Source: Hydra vulgaris (taxonomy: Eukaryota > Cnidaria > Hydrozoa > Anthoathecata > Hydridae). Taken from it: a DNA stretch of 64,000 bases. This document shows positions 1 to 11,888 of the stretch, piece by piece (position 1 is the first letter of the stretch; each line of letters starts with the position of its first letter). The DNA is taken from NCBI RefSeq assembly GCF_038396675.1, contig NC_088926.1:37908501-37972500 (forward strand), read 5' to 3'. The position numbers were made by a program, and so were the translations under genes. The notes below the pieces were generated by a model, which saw only the letters and a list, made by a program, of their open reading frames with translations, did no database searches and was not told the DNA's origin.

Positions 1-100
1 TTTAAGAATTGATTGTAGAATTGCAGGGTATACAAATATGACAGGAATCAGGATGATCAGTAATAGGATTATTAGTTAAAAAAGACTGGAACTAGAATTG
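1..100. repeat. Dispersed repeat, inverted perfect copy at 13492-13591
   Basis: All 100 bases are the exact reverse complement of 13492-13591. Identity stops sharply after base 100, so this is one end of a repeat that continues left of the window. Its inner end reads actagaattg. No coding capacity was seen. It could be the terminus of a MITE or larger transposon present as two inverted copies, or the outer repeat of a composite 13.6-kb segment. Confidence 0.9.
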
Positions 101-1792
101 GATTGCAACAGAGAGTTCCTGGTGGTGTTGGTGATAAACAAGGTGGTATTTGAGAATTTGTTGGTTGTAAATGTTTGTAATTGCGATGGTTTTAAATGTG
201 TTGGTAGAGTTAGGGAAATTATAAAACTTAGAAAATATTGTAAAACTGAAAACTGAATAATTATTATAACATTAAAAGAGTATATTATAAAAATATTAAA
301 AACAGGATATAGTATAAAACAGTGGATTATGTCGAACGCTTAAGCTCGCTAGAGTTATAGAAAAGTTATTACAATTTTAGCCAGTTATTAAAAGTTTATT
401 AAATTCTTTAAATACACTTTACAGTGATGTAATGATGACAGTGGCTGATTGTGGCTTATTATAGTGTTTAATGTATATATATAAGTGTAGTATATCAATA
501 TTATGTATATAATATACATATTTAAGGTGCACCTATGCACCAGTGGTGGTTTGGCTTATTAGCAGATGCTGATGCATAACCAGTATGCTGTTAGCCGTTT
601 ATATCGGGCAATTAATCCGCTGATAAGTCTGCCGATGATTACCGATGACAGACTAGAAGGTCGTGTCATGTCTGATGTTAGGTAAATCTTATATATATAT
701 AAATATATTTTACATCCCTAATATTATTACATTACCCTTATATATATATATACATTAAACCCTATTATTAGCCATAATCGGCCTTTGTCATCGGTACATC
801 ACTAACACTTTATTAAAAACTAAATATATTTATATGGTACATCACTAACACTTTATTTTTCACTAAATTAAATTAACGTACTTTCAATTTTTTTGTACAA
901 TGTTGTTAGTGTCTTGGCAAAATCCAACAAACAATGTTGAGCAAAACCAACCAATGGCAAATTCAATTCTACAATAATTGAAATAGTAAGCTACAATATA
1001 AGAATTCTAAAGTTTGTACAATGTTATGATAAAAATAATACGTTAATTTTATGAATAAATAGGATGAGCACCTCATTTCTATTCAAACAACTCATCACCT
1101 TGTATCAAATGTTTTTATAAAATATTTTCAAACCGGCATGCTAAATATTTCACTGTTACATGTTTCTAAAAAGTATACAAATGTTATCCAGTGTTTAGAC
1201 TGATTTTATTTAAAAAAAACACCCTAATATACAAACCTCATTTTCATCCACAAAACATTTATTTAGCAGATAAATCATAAAAAATGTATCTGCTAAATAC
1301 TATTAACAATATAATTATCATATAATATAATATTATATAATATGATATAATATTACATATTATTAAATATGTGAAACAAACTGGACACATACACAAAGAA
1401 AAGAATTAACTATTTTAAATATAACATATGCAAAGAAATTTCAAGCATTTCAAATTTGAAGTTTACCAACCACATAAATAACTACACCCTTCTTAATGGG
1501 GCATCAATTACATCTCAATTTGTGTATGGTATGTTACCCTCCTTGTTATTTGCCAAAAGAGCCAAATGAGTATTGATGTATCCTACAGAGACCGTTCCAT
1601 TGTGAGACCATTTGACAACAACAAACTAGGACATTATGAATAACTAAACTTATAAAAATTTACAGATTACAAATTTTGGAGGTACAAGTTCTCAATAAAA
1701 TGTATACCATATTGACAAATTATAGTTATAGATGCACTATTTTACTCATTTTACCTATTTTATTTTACTAATTTTACATATTTTATTCATTA
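101..1792. other. AT-rich non-coding stretch with a short direct repeat
   Basis: No open frame of note on either strand. The only internal structure seen is a 22-bp direct repeat (ggtacatcactaacactt followed by tatt) at 793-814 and 836-857, separated by 21 bp of AT-rich DNA. A slightly GC-richer block at 530-665 has no recognised identity. Confidence 0.6.
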
Positions 1793-3470
1793 TATATATA
1801 TATATATATATACAGTGGCGGCTCGTCAATTGGGGCCATAGGGGTCCGGCCCCACCTATATTTATTTAAGATAAAATATTTGATTATGTTAATATGTATT
1901 TTTATATATACAAATATGCAATTATCAGCCTAAACTATTTGCAGACAAGTTTTATAAAAATAAATAGTTCTAAGTTAGTTCTAATTTTAAACTATTTTAA
2001 TTTATAAGTAATACGTTTATTTGCAATTAATTCAAAGTATTGTAGCGTTGTTTTAATTCATTGCCAATAACGGATGGGCCGATTTTCACTGGCCCTATTT
2101 ATTTTGTTTATAGTGATATTATTTTTAATGCGCGCGCAGAATTTATTGTGCTTTCAGATGGGACGAAAAAACGCACCTCAGGGCCTCATTGAACTGGCCC
2201 TTAAAGAAAAGAACCATAAAAAACATCACGAATTTTAAAAACTTCATACACCATTTTTAATTCTCGATTTTAAGAGTGAAGAATTTAGTTTAGAAGTTTT
2301 GTTGACTCAATAAGGTACAGTAATATTAAGAAACTTTATAACATTAAATGTAAACATTTATTTGTAAAAATAATGTAAACACTATACATTAGTTAATATT
2401 GGAATTTCATTATGAATATTAACAGTGTTTATATTGCAATATTAACAGTGTTAGTATTAGTTTCTTAAACTGGATATGTAAATAAAAAATTTACGAAGTA
2501 GTTATTAGGAGTATAAATTAACAGGAATAAGAACATGGCAAAAATATGATATTTAAAACAATGTAACAGAAATTACTGGTATAAATGTTGGTCTGACATA
2601 AACATTTAAAGAGATACAGTTAGGTAAAAGAAATTAGTTTTTAATATTTTTCAGAAACTAGATTTTCTAGGACAAGTCATTTTATTCTATAATTATAAAC
2701 AGGAATAATAAAAATTATAAGATTGGAAATTTTATAGTTTAGAAAATTGATTTTAAAATATCATAGAAAAGTCCTGCATTTTTTTTATTATCAACAATCT
2801 TATACATTTTATAATACTTGTTAGTAAACTACATTTTTCAAACATATATTGTTTTATTTATTTTTAAAAAAGTTTTTTTTTTTTTCTTACAGAGAAAAAA
2901 ATTGTGGCTCAGCCATATTAATGATGATCTTGATTTGTGTATTGATTGGCAAGTATATATGTTGTGACATGAGAAAGTTTAGTCATTTCTACAAATATAA
3001 TAAGAGCTTCTTGTTCTTTTCTCAATGAGGGATTGCTAAAGTTTATTTCTTCCAAATAGCTTATGTATCATATTCTGTGGCATAATGAATCAGCAATTGA
3101 AAATTGTTTACATTGTTTGGTGGCAGTTTAGTCATTCTATCTTTTAAGTTGTCAATTGGATTGACGCTGAACCAGAGCCAATATCAACCATGATAATAAG
3201 CATTAAACACAAGTTTTAAAGACTTGATTTTCAAGTAAAGATTAAAATTAGTCAATATTATTATTAGTTCGATACAACAAAGGTACAAACAACAGAAGAT
3301 ATAAAGAACATTTTTTTTCGATCACAAAAACTCTACCACTAGTGGTACTGTTGCATTTCATAATATATATAAAAATATACAAAGTTTAGATTATTTAAAA
3401 ATGTTGGACATTTACCATTGCCATCGAAATAAAAAAATCAGAGTGTTTTATTGAAATGTTTTTTTTTTTT

Positions 3471-3498
3471 TGGTGGGGGGGGAAGGGGGGTTGGGGGG
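3471..3498 (+). other. G-rich tract, candidate G-quadruplex
   Basis: Four runs of G (2, 8, 6 and 6 bases) occur within 28 bp directly after an 11-13 base T run, in DNA that is otherwise strongly AT-rich. The spacing of the runs fits a G-quadruplex-forming sequence. It lies inside the hAT element upstream of the transposase relic. A slippage-prone homopolymer patch or assembly artefact is the alternative. Confidence 0.5.
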
Positions 3499-3828
3499 AT
3501 GAATAAAGCTAAAGTCAAAGAACTAAAACTATATAAATATTTATGATTGCTTACAAACAGATATTAAGTTTTCATCTTTAATTACATAAAATTGTTAAAG
3601 CATGTAAAGACAATGTAAATAATCTTAAGAAGTTCACTATTATTTATGACTGACATTCTAAATGTTGTATTTAAGAATTATGGAATTAATTAACTAAAAT
3701 ATGTGTTGTATTATGAAAAGATTCTTTAATAAAATTTTGAATCATGCCAAGTTCATATATTCTAGTTACAATATAGTTTAAAGTTATCTTATTACAATAA
3801 TTTAGGTTCATTAATAAGATAATTTAAC

Positions 3829-5880
3829 ATGAACAAAATTGATAGTTTATTGGCAAAACGTTTCTCGTCATTGGGTCTTCAAGAAAAACTAGAAATCAAA
3901 AATCTTGGGGCATACCAACTAAAAGGTGTTCGTATAACTCAAGTTGGTGGTAAAAAAACACGAACACTTTGTGTATCATGGTTTGAAAAAAAATCATCGT
4001 TAAGTGTTAGTTGTTTTGTTTTTATTGTGTTTTGTTTGGTGGCGAGAGCTTGTGGGCAGAAAATGGCTGTAAAGATATGAAACATCTTTCTGAGCGAATA
4101 CAAAAACACGAATCCAGTAAAACACATATAAGTAATTCGTTGCAGTTTCAAATGCTCGGAAAGACAAACATTTTATCGACAATTGATGCTGGATACAGTC
4201 TTAGCATAAAAAAACATAATGAATTAGTTGACAAAAACAGACATACATTATCGAGGGTTATAGATTGTATAAAATTTTGTGGTGTACACGAATTGCCCTT
4301 AAGAGGACATGACGAAACTATTGACTCAAATAATCGAGGGGTATTTTTAGATATGGTTTCATACACAGCTACATTGGATAGTGCGTTTAGCGATCATCTT
4401 AAAGATTCAAAAGTAACAAAAAATACTTCGAAAACAAACCAAAATGAGATTCTAGAATGTATGTATAAAAAGTATACATAGAAGAAATTAAACGTGAGAT
4501 AGATAAAGCAAGATTTGTTTCCTTGCAAGCAGATGAAACAACTGATGTATCTTGTCGTTCTCAGTTCGTCATTATTTTGCGTTATTTAAAAGGTTATCAA
4601 CCAGTTGAAAGATTTATAGCATTTATTGATTTTCAGGATAGAACTGCTATGGGTCTTACAAATGTATTAAAAGAAGAATTAAGTTGTTTTGGTCTGAAGG
4701 AAAAATTAATTGCACAGGCATTATGATGGTGCAGCAGTTATGAGCGGATCAAGGAATGGAGTCCAAAGTCTAATGAAAGAAGTTTACCCAAAGGCCCATT
4801 ATGTTCACTGCTATGCACACCAATTGAATTTAGTTTTGAAAAAAGTTTGTTCGTCGAATAAGCAAGTAAGAACATTTTTTTCTACTTTAAGTGGATTTGG
4901 CGTGTTCTTTACATCCTCGCCAAAACGAAATGATTTACTTCGCGAAATTACTTTTAAACAGATACCAAGAGTTTGCGAAACACGATGGAATTTTCGTTCA
5001 AAAATAGTTACTTGCATAAAAGAAAACAAAGCAAAGATTGGGGAATGTTTTAATAAAATTATAAACGATGAAGGATGGGATGATACAAGCGTGTGGCAAT
5101 CTGTTGGGTTCAAAAAATGTTTGGAAGATTTAGAGTTCAACTTTTTTTTATCTTTTTTTTATTCAATTTTAGTTGATGTACTTTACAATATATTGCAATC
5201 AAGTAACAGCAACACTATTACAATCAAGGAGGCTTTTGAAAAATTTGAGTTATCTATAAATTTTGTGCGAAATAGCATCACTGATAATGTTTCTGGATCG
5301 ATTCTTAACGATTGCGAAGAAATGCATGAAAACCGAATGAAACGAAACACATCAATCGAACTTCTAATAGAAGATGCTAAAGATGCTTGTGATAAAGTTA
5401 TTTACGAAATTAGCGACAGGTTTAGAAGCATTAAAATATTTAAATCATTTTCAATTTTGGATCCGAAAAATTTCAAATTTCAAATCATATAAAAATATTC
5501 TAACAAACTATCCAATGCTGAGTGAAGTTAAGTTGATGAATTTATATGAAAATGCTGTTTTTAGTGATATTGGCACCATTAGTGCCCTATCCCAGTTTAT
5601 GCATGAAAATAACTTGATTGAAACATTTTCTGAAATATCGAAGTTGATAGAGATTGTTTTAGTCACACCTGTGTCTACAGCCGATGCTGAACGGTGTTTT
5701 AGTACTTTAAAAAGAATTAAGACACTATTGAGAAATTCCACAGGTCAAGATCGGTTGAATGCATTAGCTGTACTATCAATACATAAAGATTATTTGCAGG
5801 ATATTGATCAGTTTAATCAAAAAATAATTGAAATGTTTTCTCTTATGAAACAGAGAAGAGCAGAATATTTGTATAAATAA
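3829..5880 (+). pseudogene. hAT transposase (zinc-finger/DUF4371 type), frameshifted
   Basis: The reading passes through at least five segments in different frames (3829-4080, 4011-4481, about 4482-4726, 4710-5492, 5374-5880), so small indels have broken it. The N-terminal part (WFEKK, LFGGES, HLSERIQKHESSKTH) is the TTF-type zinc finger region. FCGVHELPLRGHDE is typical of the DUF4371 domain. DETTD, YDGAAVMSG and HCYAHQLNLVL mark the RNase-H-fold core. TRWNFRS and the C-terminal STADAERCFSTLKRIKT are the hAT dimerisation region. The family would bind and cut its own termini. Here no continuous product is possible, and the element is at best non-autonomous. Confidence 0.9.
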
Positions 5881-6335
5881 TATGCTTAAATCATTGTTTT
5901 TAACATCATTCTTTATTTCAAAATATATTATACCTTTATGAAAATTATAGTGTTAATCGTATTTTTTTATATTTATGACTTACTTCAAACTAACTAAAAG
6001 TTTTTACCATAAAGTTAGAATAAAAAAAAAATCTAAAGAAGAAATATCAAAATCTGTTCAAATCATAATGCACCACTATCAGGGCAGTTTTCAGTCAGTT
6101 TTCAGTCAGTTTTTGCTGCTTTTTACGTAGGTTTAAAAGATTCAATGCCATTAAATACTTATGCTTTATTTTAGGAGTATGCTAGCGCTTAACTCTCTCA
6201 ACCAATCAAAAAACGCTAGCGACCAAAAAATTCCTCATAAACACCTAAGTATCAGTTACGCTGACAGTGAGTCGTTGCGATATTTTTTGGTTAATATTTG
6301 CTGGCCCCACCAAAGTTTATTGTCACCGGCCGCCA

Positions 6336-6338
<3 letters not shown>

Positions 6339-6376
<38 letters not shown>
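6339..6376. repeat. (TA)n microsatellite
   Basis: An uninterrupted TA tract directly abuts the right end of the hAT element. A matching shorter tract (about 1793-1812) abuts the left end, so the hAT inserted into a TA microsatellite or duplicated TA target sequence. Confidence 0.9.
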
Positions 6377-6380
<4 letters not shown>

Positions 6381-8647
6381 CTAGCTGTTGCGAAAATTGG
6401 CCCAAAAAGTAAACTTAATTTAAATGGAAACCACCTAGACCATATATCCATTCTAGACCATTTATCAGCATGGTGATAAAAATCTAAATGGTTTCTATTT
6501 ACTCACACATGTAAAATAGAAAATGACAATAAATAAAATGGTTTGTGATGAAATTTAACACACAAAAGATATAATTAATCATAACTATTTGTTCAATTTA
6601 TAAGGTTGTGAGAAAAGAAAAAATCAAACAAAATGGCCCTCTTATGCTTCATCAAAAAATAATTGATTAATAATACTAAATCATGTTGTGAAAACCTAAA
6701 ATCAAATATTAAATAAGTTTCTTTCCATTCATACCATAGCAGATTATTTAACTAAATAGCCAATCAACAGTACAATGTACAAAAATTTTTTTTATGTAGA
6801 ATCTTTTTCAAAATAGATAACTTAAATTTTCAAAAATGTCAACGATCCAATGTCAATGATGCAATAACGTTTAATAAGAAAAATAAATGATATACAATAA
6901 TGAATCACGTTGTAAAAATATAAAATCAAATCGTTAAGTAAGTTTCTTCCTTCTCATTCCGCACCACTGCAAATCGTATAACTAAATAGTAGTGCAAAGT
7001 ATAACCTTCAGTACAATGTATAACCTTCAATGAAGATATTTACCTGAAGTATTCTGTAAATTGTCTGAATGTCAAAGTTAAACACCAAGCATAAAATAAA
7101 AGGAAGAATGTGACAAACATTAAAAACCTGAAAATTAATAAAACAAACTTGCATTGTTGGAAAAAGTGTTTTAAATATTATTATTTAACACACATGTATT
7201 CCTTCGAATCTCATGTATCCCTGTTCGATGAAAAAATACAACTATAACTTTAGTTAATAAAATCGAGCAATTTGACATAATTAATAAACAATGTAGAGAT
7301 AAATTCAATCAAATAGAAACTCGTACGTGCTACGTGTATCAATCAACAACACGATTTACACGAATGAAACTAAAAGCGTTCTCAAAAAAACAAGCAAATT
7401 ACAAAAACATTGCTTTTTTAAAACAGTTAACTAAATATTAAAACTATTGAATATCTTTTTCTTTAACGAATATAAGTTCTTATAATAATCTATAGAGATC
7501 ATGTCTCAATTTATTAAACAGTTTTAGCAAGTACATATAAATATGCTACTACTATTTTAAAAATAAAATTTGTAATGAACTGATCAAACATAAAAAAATA
7601 TAACATCGACATTAACAACCTTACAACGACAATCAACATCATTCTTGGTTTATTATATAAGTCTTCACTGTATTTTAAAGTGTATATATGTTGTACTTTA
7701 GCAAGTATATATATAAATATGCTACAACTACTATAAATAAAATATAAAGTATAAATGTCTGAATAAAAGAATAAATTTATAAAGAATAAGTTATCGTGTA
7801 TTTAACACATGTGTATTTAAAGGCCCATGTATCCCAGCAAGATAAAAACAAATAAAAACGATAACATTTCAACAACCAACAAAATAAGTTTACAATAACA
7901 ACCAACGTTAACCTTTTATAAAATATAACTTCAATGTATTTTCAAACACTTATATCAAGCATACACAAATATGCCACTACTATTATAAATCTCCACTACA
8001 AAACATAGATATTGAAAGGTATACATTTCTGAAAACAAAGAATAAATTCATAAAGAATTAATTAGTGTGTATTTAAAGCAATAGCAATTAAATAGCAGAT
8101 ATACCAAGTATACTACTACTACAAAAACAAAAATTTTATTAAAAATAATATAAAGCTAATCAAATCCTGATTTAAAACTTACTAAAGAACCTTTAACCAA
8201 CAACAACAATCTTCTTTTATAAAAAAAAAAAATTTTACTTTTTACTTAAATTAAATTTTTAAATGAAATGAAAATTACAGTAAAAAAGATAGTTAAAATA
8301 GTATTTAATTCCAGAATATAAATATACTAATCAAAACTTAAAACGGTGTGTTGAAAAAAATGACAGCTTATGAAACTTACTATACGGAACAAACCAGTCT
8401 AAAATATAGCACAACACAACAAAGTTAGAAAAAACATAGTAAAAAAAATTTAAATAAAAAAAGAACAATTATGTAATCTTAACTTGAAAACAGTAAAGTA
8501 AACAAAAAAAAAGCAACCTAAACAAAGCCATAAAACAAAGCCATAAAACAAATAGCTGTGACCAAGTCGAATCTTGCGTTTTCTTTATGTAAAAAAAAAA
8601 TGGCTGATTTTAAAAATTATCGCATTTTTGCGTTTTTTTTTATAAAA
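6377..8647. other. AT-rich non-coding stretch, no gene seen
   Basis: About 2.3 kb with no supported gene on either strand. Two loosely similar passages (around 6640-6780 and 6890-7020) share short words such as aatcatgttgt and aagtttctt and may be old duplicates. Several later segments (about 7190-7260, 7795-7860 and 8030-8100) share the word cacatgtatt or similar, again suggesting degraded repeats. Confidence 0.5.
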
Positions 8648-8657
8648 TATATATATT

Positions 8658-8758
<101 letters not shown>

Positions 8759-8779
8759 ATTCACAAGTTTTAAAAAATT

Positions 8780-9680
8780 GTGAATTTTCTTGATGTCACA
8801 TTTAACCTCTCTGAAAATTCATATAAGCCTTTCAAAAAACCAAACGATGAACTATTATATATTAACATTGACTCTAACCATCCACCCCAAGTTCTAAAAC
8901 AAATCCCGATTTCAATTAATAACAGACTAAACCAAAACTCCTCAGATGAAAATGTATTTAATTCCTCTAAACGAATAAAAAGAATACAAAAAAACGAAAT
9001 AGAACTAGAAATGTAATTTGGTTCAACCCCCCATATAGCAAAAATGTTTCTACTAACATAGGAAAAGTGTTTTGAAAATTGGTCAATAAGCATTTCCCGC
9101 GATCTAATAAATTACATAAAATTTTTAATCGAAATACAATTAAAGTTAGCTACAGTTGCACAAAAAATATGGAAAGATTTTTAAAAGGTCACAATAAGGC
9201 TGTGTTAAACAAAAAAGAAATCCTAAATAAAAAAACTACAGATTGTAATTGTAAACAAAAAATCAATTGTCCAATGAGTGGAAGTTGTTTATCAAAAAAT
9301 GTGGTATATAAATGTGTTGTTTCCTCTAAGAATGTACCTGATAAACAATATATTGGCATAACAGAGGGTGAATGGAAAAAACGTTTTGCCAATCATAAGC
9401 AATCTTTCAAGAATAAAAAGTATCCAAAAGACACCATGCTGTTAAAATATATATGGGAATTAATAGAAAAAAATATTGCTGATTTTATACTGAATTGGTC
9501 TATCCTTAAAACAGCGCCTGCATATAACAATATTTCCAAAAAATGCATACTATGCCTACAAGAAAAATTTGAAATAATTACACATGCAAATCAAGAATGC
9601 TTATTAAACAAAGATCGGAATTAATTTCTAAATGTAGGCACAAAAATAAGTTTCTCCTAAAAAACTATAAAAATAAATGA
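8780..9680 (+). pseudogene. Penelope-like RT C-terminus plus GIY-YIG endonuclease, broken
   Basis: Segment 8780-9016 (NFLDVTFNLSENSY, KKPNDELLYIN, SNHPP) corresponds to the end of the PLE reverse transcriptase. Segment 9079-9624 continues with a linker (KVSYSCTKNM), a Cys cluster (CNCKQKINCP) and a GIY-YIG nuclease region (QYIGITEGEWKKRF, NHKQSF, KYIWEL). After a frameshift near 9617 the frame continues with SKCRHKNKFLL to a stop at 9678-9680. In PLEs the nuclease nicks target DNA to prime reverse transcription. Missing N-terminal RT motifs, a stop near 9014 and at least two frameshifts make this copy dead. Confidence 0.85.
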
Positions 9681-9837
9681 GTTCAAATAATATTTACATT
9701 AACTAATTTTTTAAAAAAACATTTAAAAAAATAGCATTAGTAATCATTTCTAAAGAATTCTTTTTAAAATAGTGTCAGCAAATTCCACAAATGTGTCAAA
9801 ATTTACAGTAGTTAAGACATTTGCAACTTCCTGTAAT

Positions 9838-9958
9838 TTAATTTTTGGTATAAATTGAAGTTTTATTAATTTTATAATCCATTTCTGATGAATCTTTGTT
9901 GATGAAACACAGTTTTAAATGGAAAAAAATTTTGTTAAGTGATTTTCTACTAATATAT
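9838..9958 (+). repeat. PLE tail repeat, copy 1 (contains hammerhead)
   Basis: Aligned by eye over about 120 bp with 11767-11888: both start with ttggtataaattgaag, contain the hammerhead core and continue through a run of A into tttccactaatt-like sequence. This fits the terminal (pseudo-LTR) repeat of a Penelope-like element. Confidence 0.75.
9879..9922 (+). ncRNA. Minimal hammerhead ribozyme (PLE type), copy 1
   Basis: The hammerhead core is complete: CTGATGA at 9885-9891 and GAA at 9904-9906. Stem I pairs CCATTT (9879-9884) with AAATGG (9917-9922). Stem II pairs ATC (9892-9894) with GAT (9901-9903) around a 6-nt loop. Stem III is the very short type seen in PLEs: ACA (9907-9909), loop CAG, then TTT (9913-9915), which leaves one C-U mismatch where copy 2 has TGT. 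The predicted cleavage site follows T9916. Known role in PLEs: self-cleavage of the transcript. The stem III defect probably weakens this copy. Confidence 0.75.
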
Positions 9959-9979
9959 AATTGCTCTGTTTTTTTAAGA

Positions 9980-10009
9980 AAAATCGACAAAATTGACAAA
10001 ATTGACAAA
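9980..10009. repeat. Short 9-bp minisatellite (aaaattgac)
   Basis: Three to four tandem units of 9 bp follow the PLE tail repeat. Related words (cttcaaaattg) recur up to 10040. Probably slippage in or just after the element tail. Confidence 0.7.
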
Positions 10010-10275
10010 ATCTTCAAAATTGCAATCTTCAAAATTGACCACTGCAATTTTGAAGGAAGGTTCGGCAAACAATTTGCCTCGTAATCCTCGAGGACAGTAA
10101 AGAACTGGAAAATGGCGAGTTGTCTAAATTTTTGATTATTTCCATACTGTCCAGAAAAGTAATTTGTAAATTTGATAAGCGACAAAAATTAAATTAAACT
10201 TAATTTAAATTACTAGAATAAGATTAATTGTAATAACTGCAAGCCTACAACAGTAGTCTGTGTAATTCACTGTAT

Positions 10276-10860
10276 ATGTGTATGTGTGTGTTTAAGGTAT
10301 GTATTTTGAATGAATCAACACTGGAAATATTGGACAACAACTGCCGCTATGTAAGAAAAAGACCAGGAAAAGAATTTCTTCCACAGTGTCTGGTACAGAA
10401 GGTGGAACAGTTGATTAAGATCATGATTTGGAGCGTGATATCTTTCAAAGAACCTGGACGTCTATACATTGTAGATGGCAAGATGAGTGCTAAACAGCAC
10501 AAGAAAGTTACAAAAACTTGTCTGATTTCTCAACTATGGGACAACTCATTTACATGCAAGATGGGGCACCCTACCATATGGCAAACATTGTCTAGGATTG
10601 CTTTTTGACATCGTATGGAGGTGATGCCCTCCATACCATGTCAAAAAAGCAAGTAGTCCTGATATGAACCCAATTGAAGGGTTATAGCACAATTTTAAAT
10701 ACAGAGTAAAAGAGGTCACCACCACTAATAAACGTGACCTAATCGAACGCATTGGTCATGTATGATTTTACAACCCGGATATTACACAGTTAATTTCAAA
10801 ATACTATACAAATATCCAGAATAGAATTGCAGCGCTTATAAAAGTCAAGAGTGGTGCAAC
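10276..10860 (+). pseudogene. Tc1/mariner-family transposase fragment
   Basis: The translation gives LNESTLEILDNN (the region of the first catalytic acid, here ESTLE), RRPGKE-like and KIMIWSVISF motifs, and LYIVDGKM. After a frameshift near 10608 it reads SPDMNPIEG (the last catalytic acid of a DDE triad), NFKYRVKE and IQNRIAALIK at the C-terminus. These follow the order of a Tc1-like DDE domain. The N-terminal helix-turn-helix half is absent and no terminal repeats were recognised. Dead fragment. Confidence 0.75.
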
Positions 10861-10979
10861 CAAATAATGAAAACATATGGACAATGAATGAATTGTTCAC
10901 AGTACATGTATGTTTCTGATTTTTCATTCTATTTGAACATGAGAAAAAAAAGCAGTTTTTAAGTTTAAAAAAACAATTT

Positions 10980-11663
10980 ATTTGTCAGGTTTCTCAAGCA
11001 CCATATATTCTTTTTCTGGAACGGCAAAAGACAACAGTTTGTTAAGGATGTTGTTCTTAACTCGGTATCTAGATCTCTATCAGCAAGAGACAAAACCACA
11101 GGGTGGGGAGCTATGATACCAAGTGTAAAGTAGAAGGTTCTTGTAGAATTTTTCCGAATATCTGCATAGGCTCCGTAATCATCTGACATTTGGAGCTGGT
11201 AAGCTATCTTTAAAGCTCTTAGTTCATTTGAAAGAGATTGAGTTGCCATAGGACTCTTCAGAAAAAATAGACCATGAAAAAACACAATGTAATTTGTAGC
11301 AGTGTTTATGTTCTTGAGAGTAGCAGGCACTACTGCACTAAAATTTTAATTTCAACTGCAAGTTGGTGCAAAAGAGTTCCTGGTCTAAATGCATCCTGAG
11401 ACCATTCAAATTTGACAACTCTTTTAATTTTATTAACTTCTCTATGTTTGCGGCCATAGCTTCTGAGAGTGAAAACATAGAGGTGTTAGCTTGGACTTTT
11501 TGTTGTACCAAAAACAAGCTCCCATGACATGCAACACATGACTCTCATATATGTGATGTCTGCACAACAGCCACAGAAAAAGCCTCCTCAAAGCATGAAC
11601 AATAGCATTCCTTATAGCTTCTTTGTTCTTTCCTTTGTTGCTAGCTGTGTTCTCAGCAAACAC
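10980..11663 (-). pseudogene. Decayed transposase-like protein with CRHH motif
   Basis: Two minus-strand segments in order: 11663-11442 (ENTASNKGKNKEAI, LFLWLLCRHHIYESHV) and 11330-10965 (SLSNELRALKIAYQL, SDDYGAYADIR, LSLADRD). The TASN-to-CRHH spacing resembles an unclassified transposon-encoded protein that I recall as abundant in cnidarian and insect genomes; I cannot place it in a named superfamily with confidence. Frame changes between the segments show it is not functional. Confidence 0.45.
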
Positions 11664-11766
11664 TCTAATGATTTGATCTGATAGTATTCAGAAGTACTTT
11701 GTATATATTGCTCATCATATTCAGAAATACTTTGAATGGCTATAGCCTGGTCGCTTCCCTTGGAGT

Positions 11767-11881
11767 TTTTAATATTTGGTATAAATTGAAGTTATATTAA
11801 TTTGATCATTCATTTCAGATGAATTTTTATTGATGAAACACAGTGTTAAATGAAAAAAAAATTTGTCAAGTAATTTTCCAC

Positions 11882-11888
<7 letters not shown>
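11767..11888 (+). repeat. PLE tail repeat, copy 2 (contains hammerhead)
   Basis: Diverged copy of 9838-9958, directly followed by a long TA tract. No Penelope reading frame lies next to it, so it is a solo tail or the end of another truncated copy. Confidence 0.75.
11811..11852 (+). ncRNA. Minimal hammerhead ribozyme (PLE type), copy 2, core mutated
   Basis: Stem I pairs CATTT (11811-11815) with AAATG (11848-11852). Stem II is ATT with GAT, including one G-U pair. Stem III ACA/TGT with loop CAG (11838-11846) is intact, and T11847 is the residue before cleavage. The first core block reads CAGATGA instead of CTGATGA (T to A at 11817), a change in an invariant position expected to abolish activity. 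Confidence 0.7.

Larger units (their letters stand above)
1813..6338 (+). mobile_element. hAT-superfamily DNA transposon, near complete but decayed
   Basis: The left end reads CAGTGGCGGC (1813-1822). The right end read on the other strand gives CACTGGCGGC (6338-6329), 9 of 10 identical, as expected for short hAT terminal inverted repeats. Both ends also carry a GGCCCCACC-type subterminal block. The element sits in (TA)n DNA on both sides, so an 8-bp target duplication would be TATATATA but cannot be distinguished from the microsatellite. It is 4.5 kb long with a hAT transposase relic in its second half. The first 2 kb is AT-rich and without recognised genes. Confidence 0.8.
8764..9960 (+). 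mobile_element. 5'-truncated Penelope-like retroelement
   Basis: Begins abruptly after a TA tract, keeps only the C-terminal part of the reverse transcriptase and the GIY-YIG endonuclease region, and is followed about 160 bp after the stop by a tail that contains a hammerhead ribozyme fold. This is the arrangement known for Penelope-like elements (PLEs), whose terminal repeats carry minimal hammerheads. The tail (about 9838-9958) is repeated in diverged form at about 11767-11888. Confidence 0.8.

Noticed and set aside
1793-1812. TATATATA as proven 8-bp target duplication of the hAT
   Set aside because: Both flanks are microsatellite, so any 8 bases match; not informative.
4000-4490. Programmed frameshifting in the hAT transposase
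   Set aside because: Breaks occur at several unrelated places and in both directions, as expected for random indels; hAT transposases are not known to need frameshifting.
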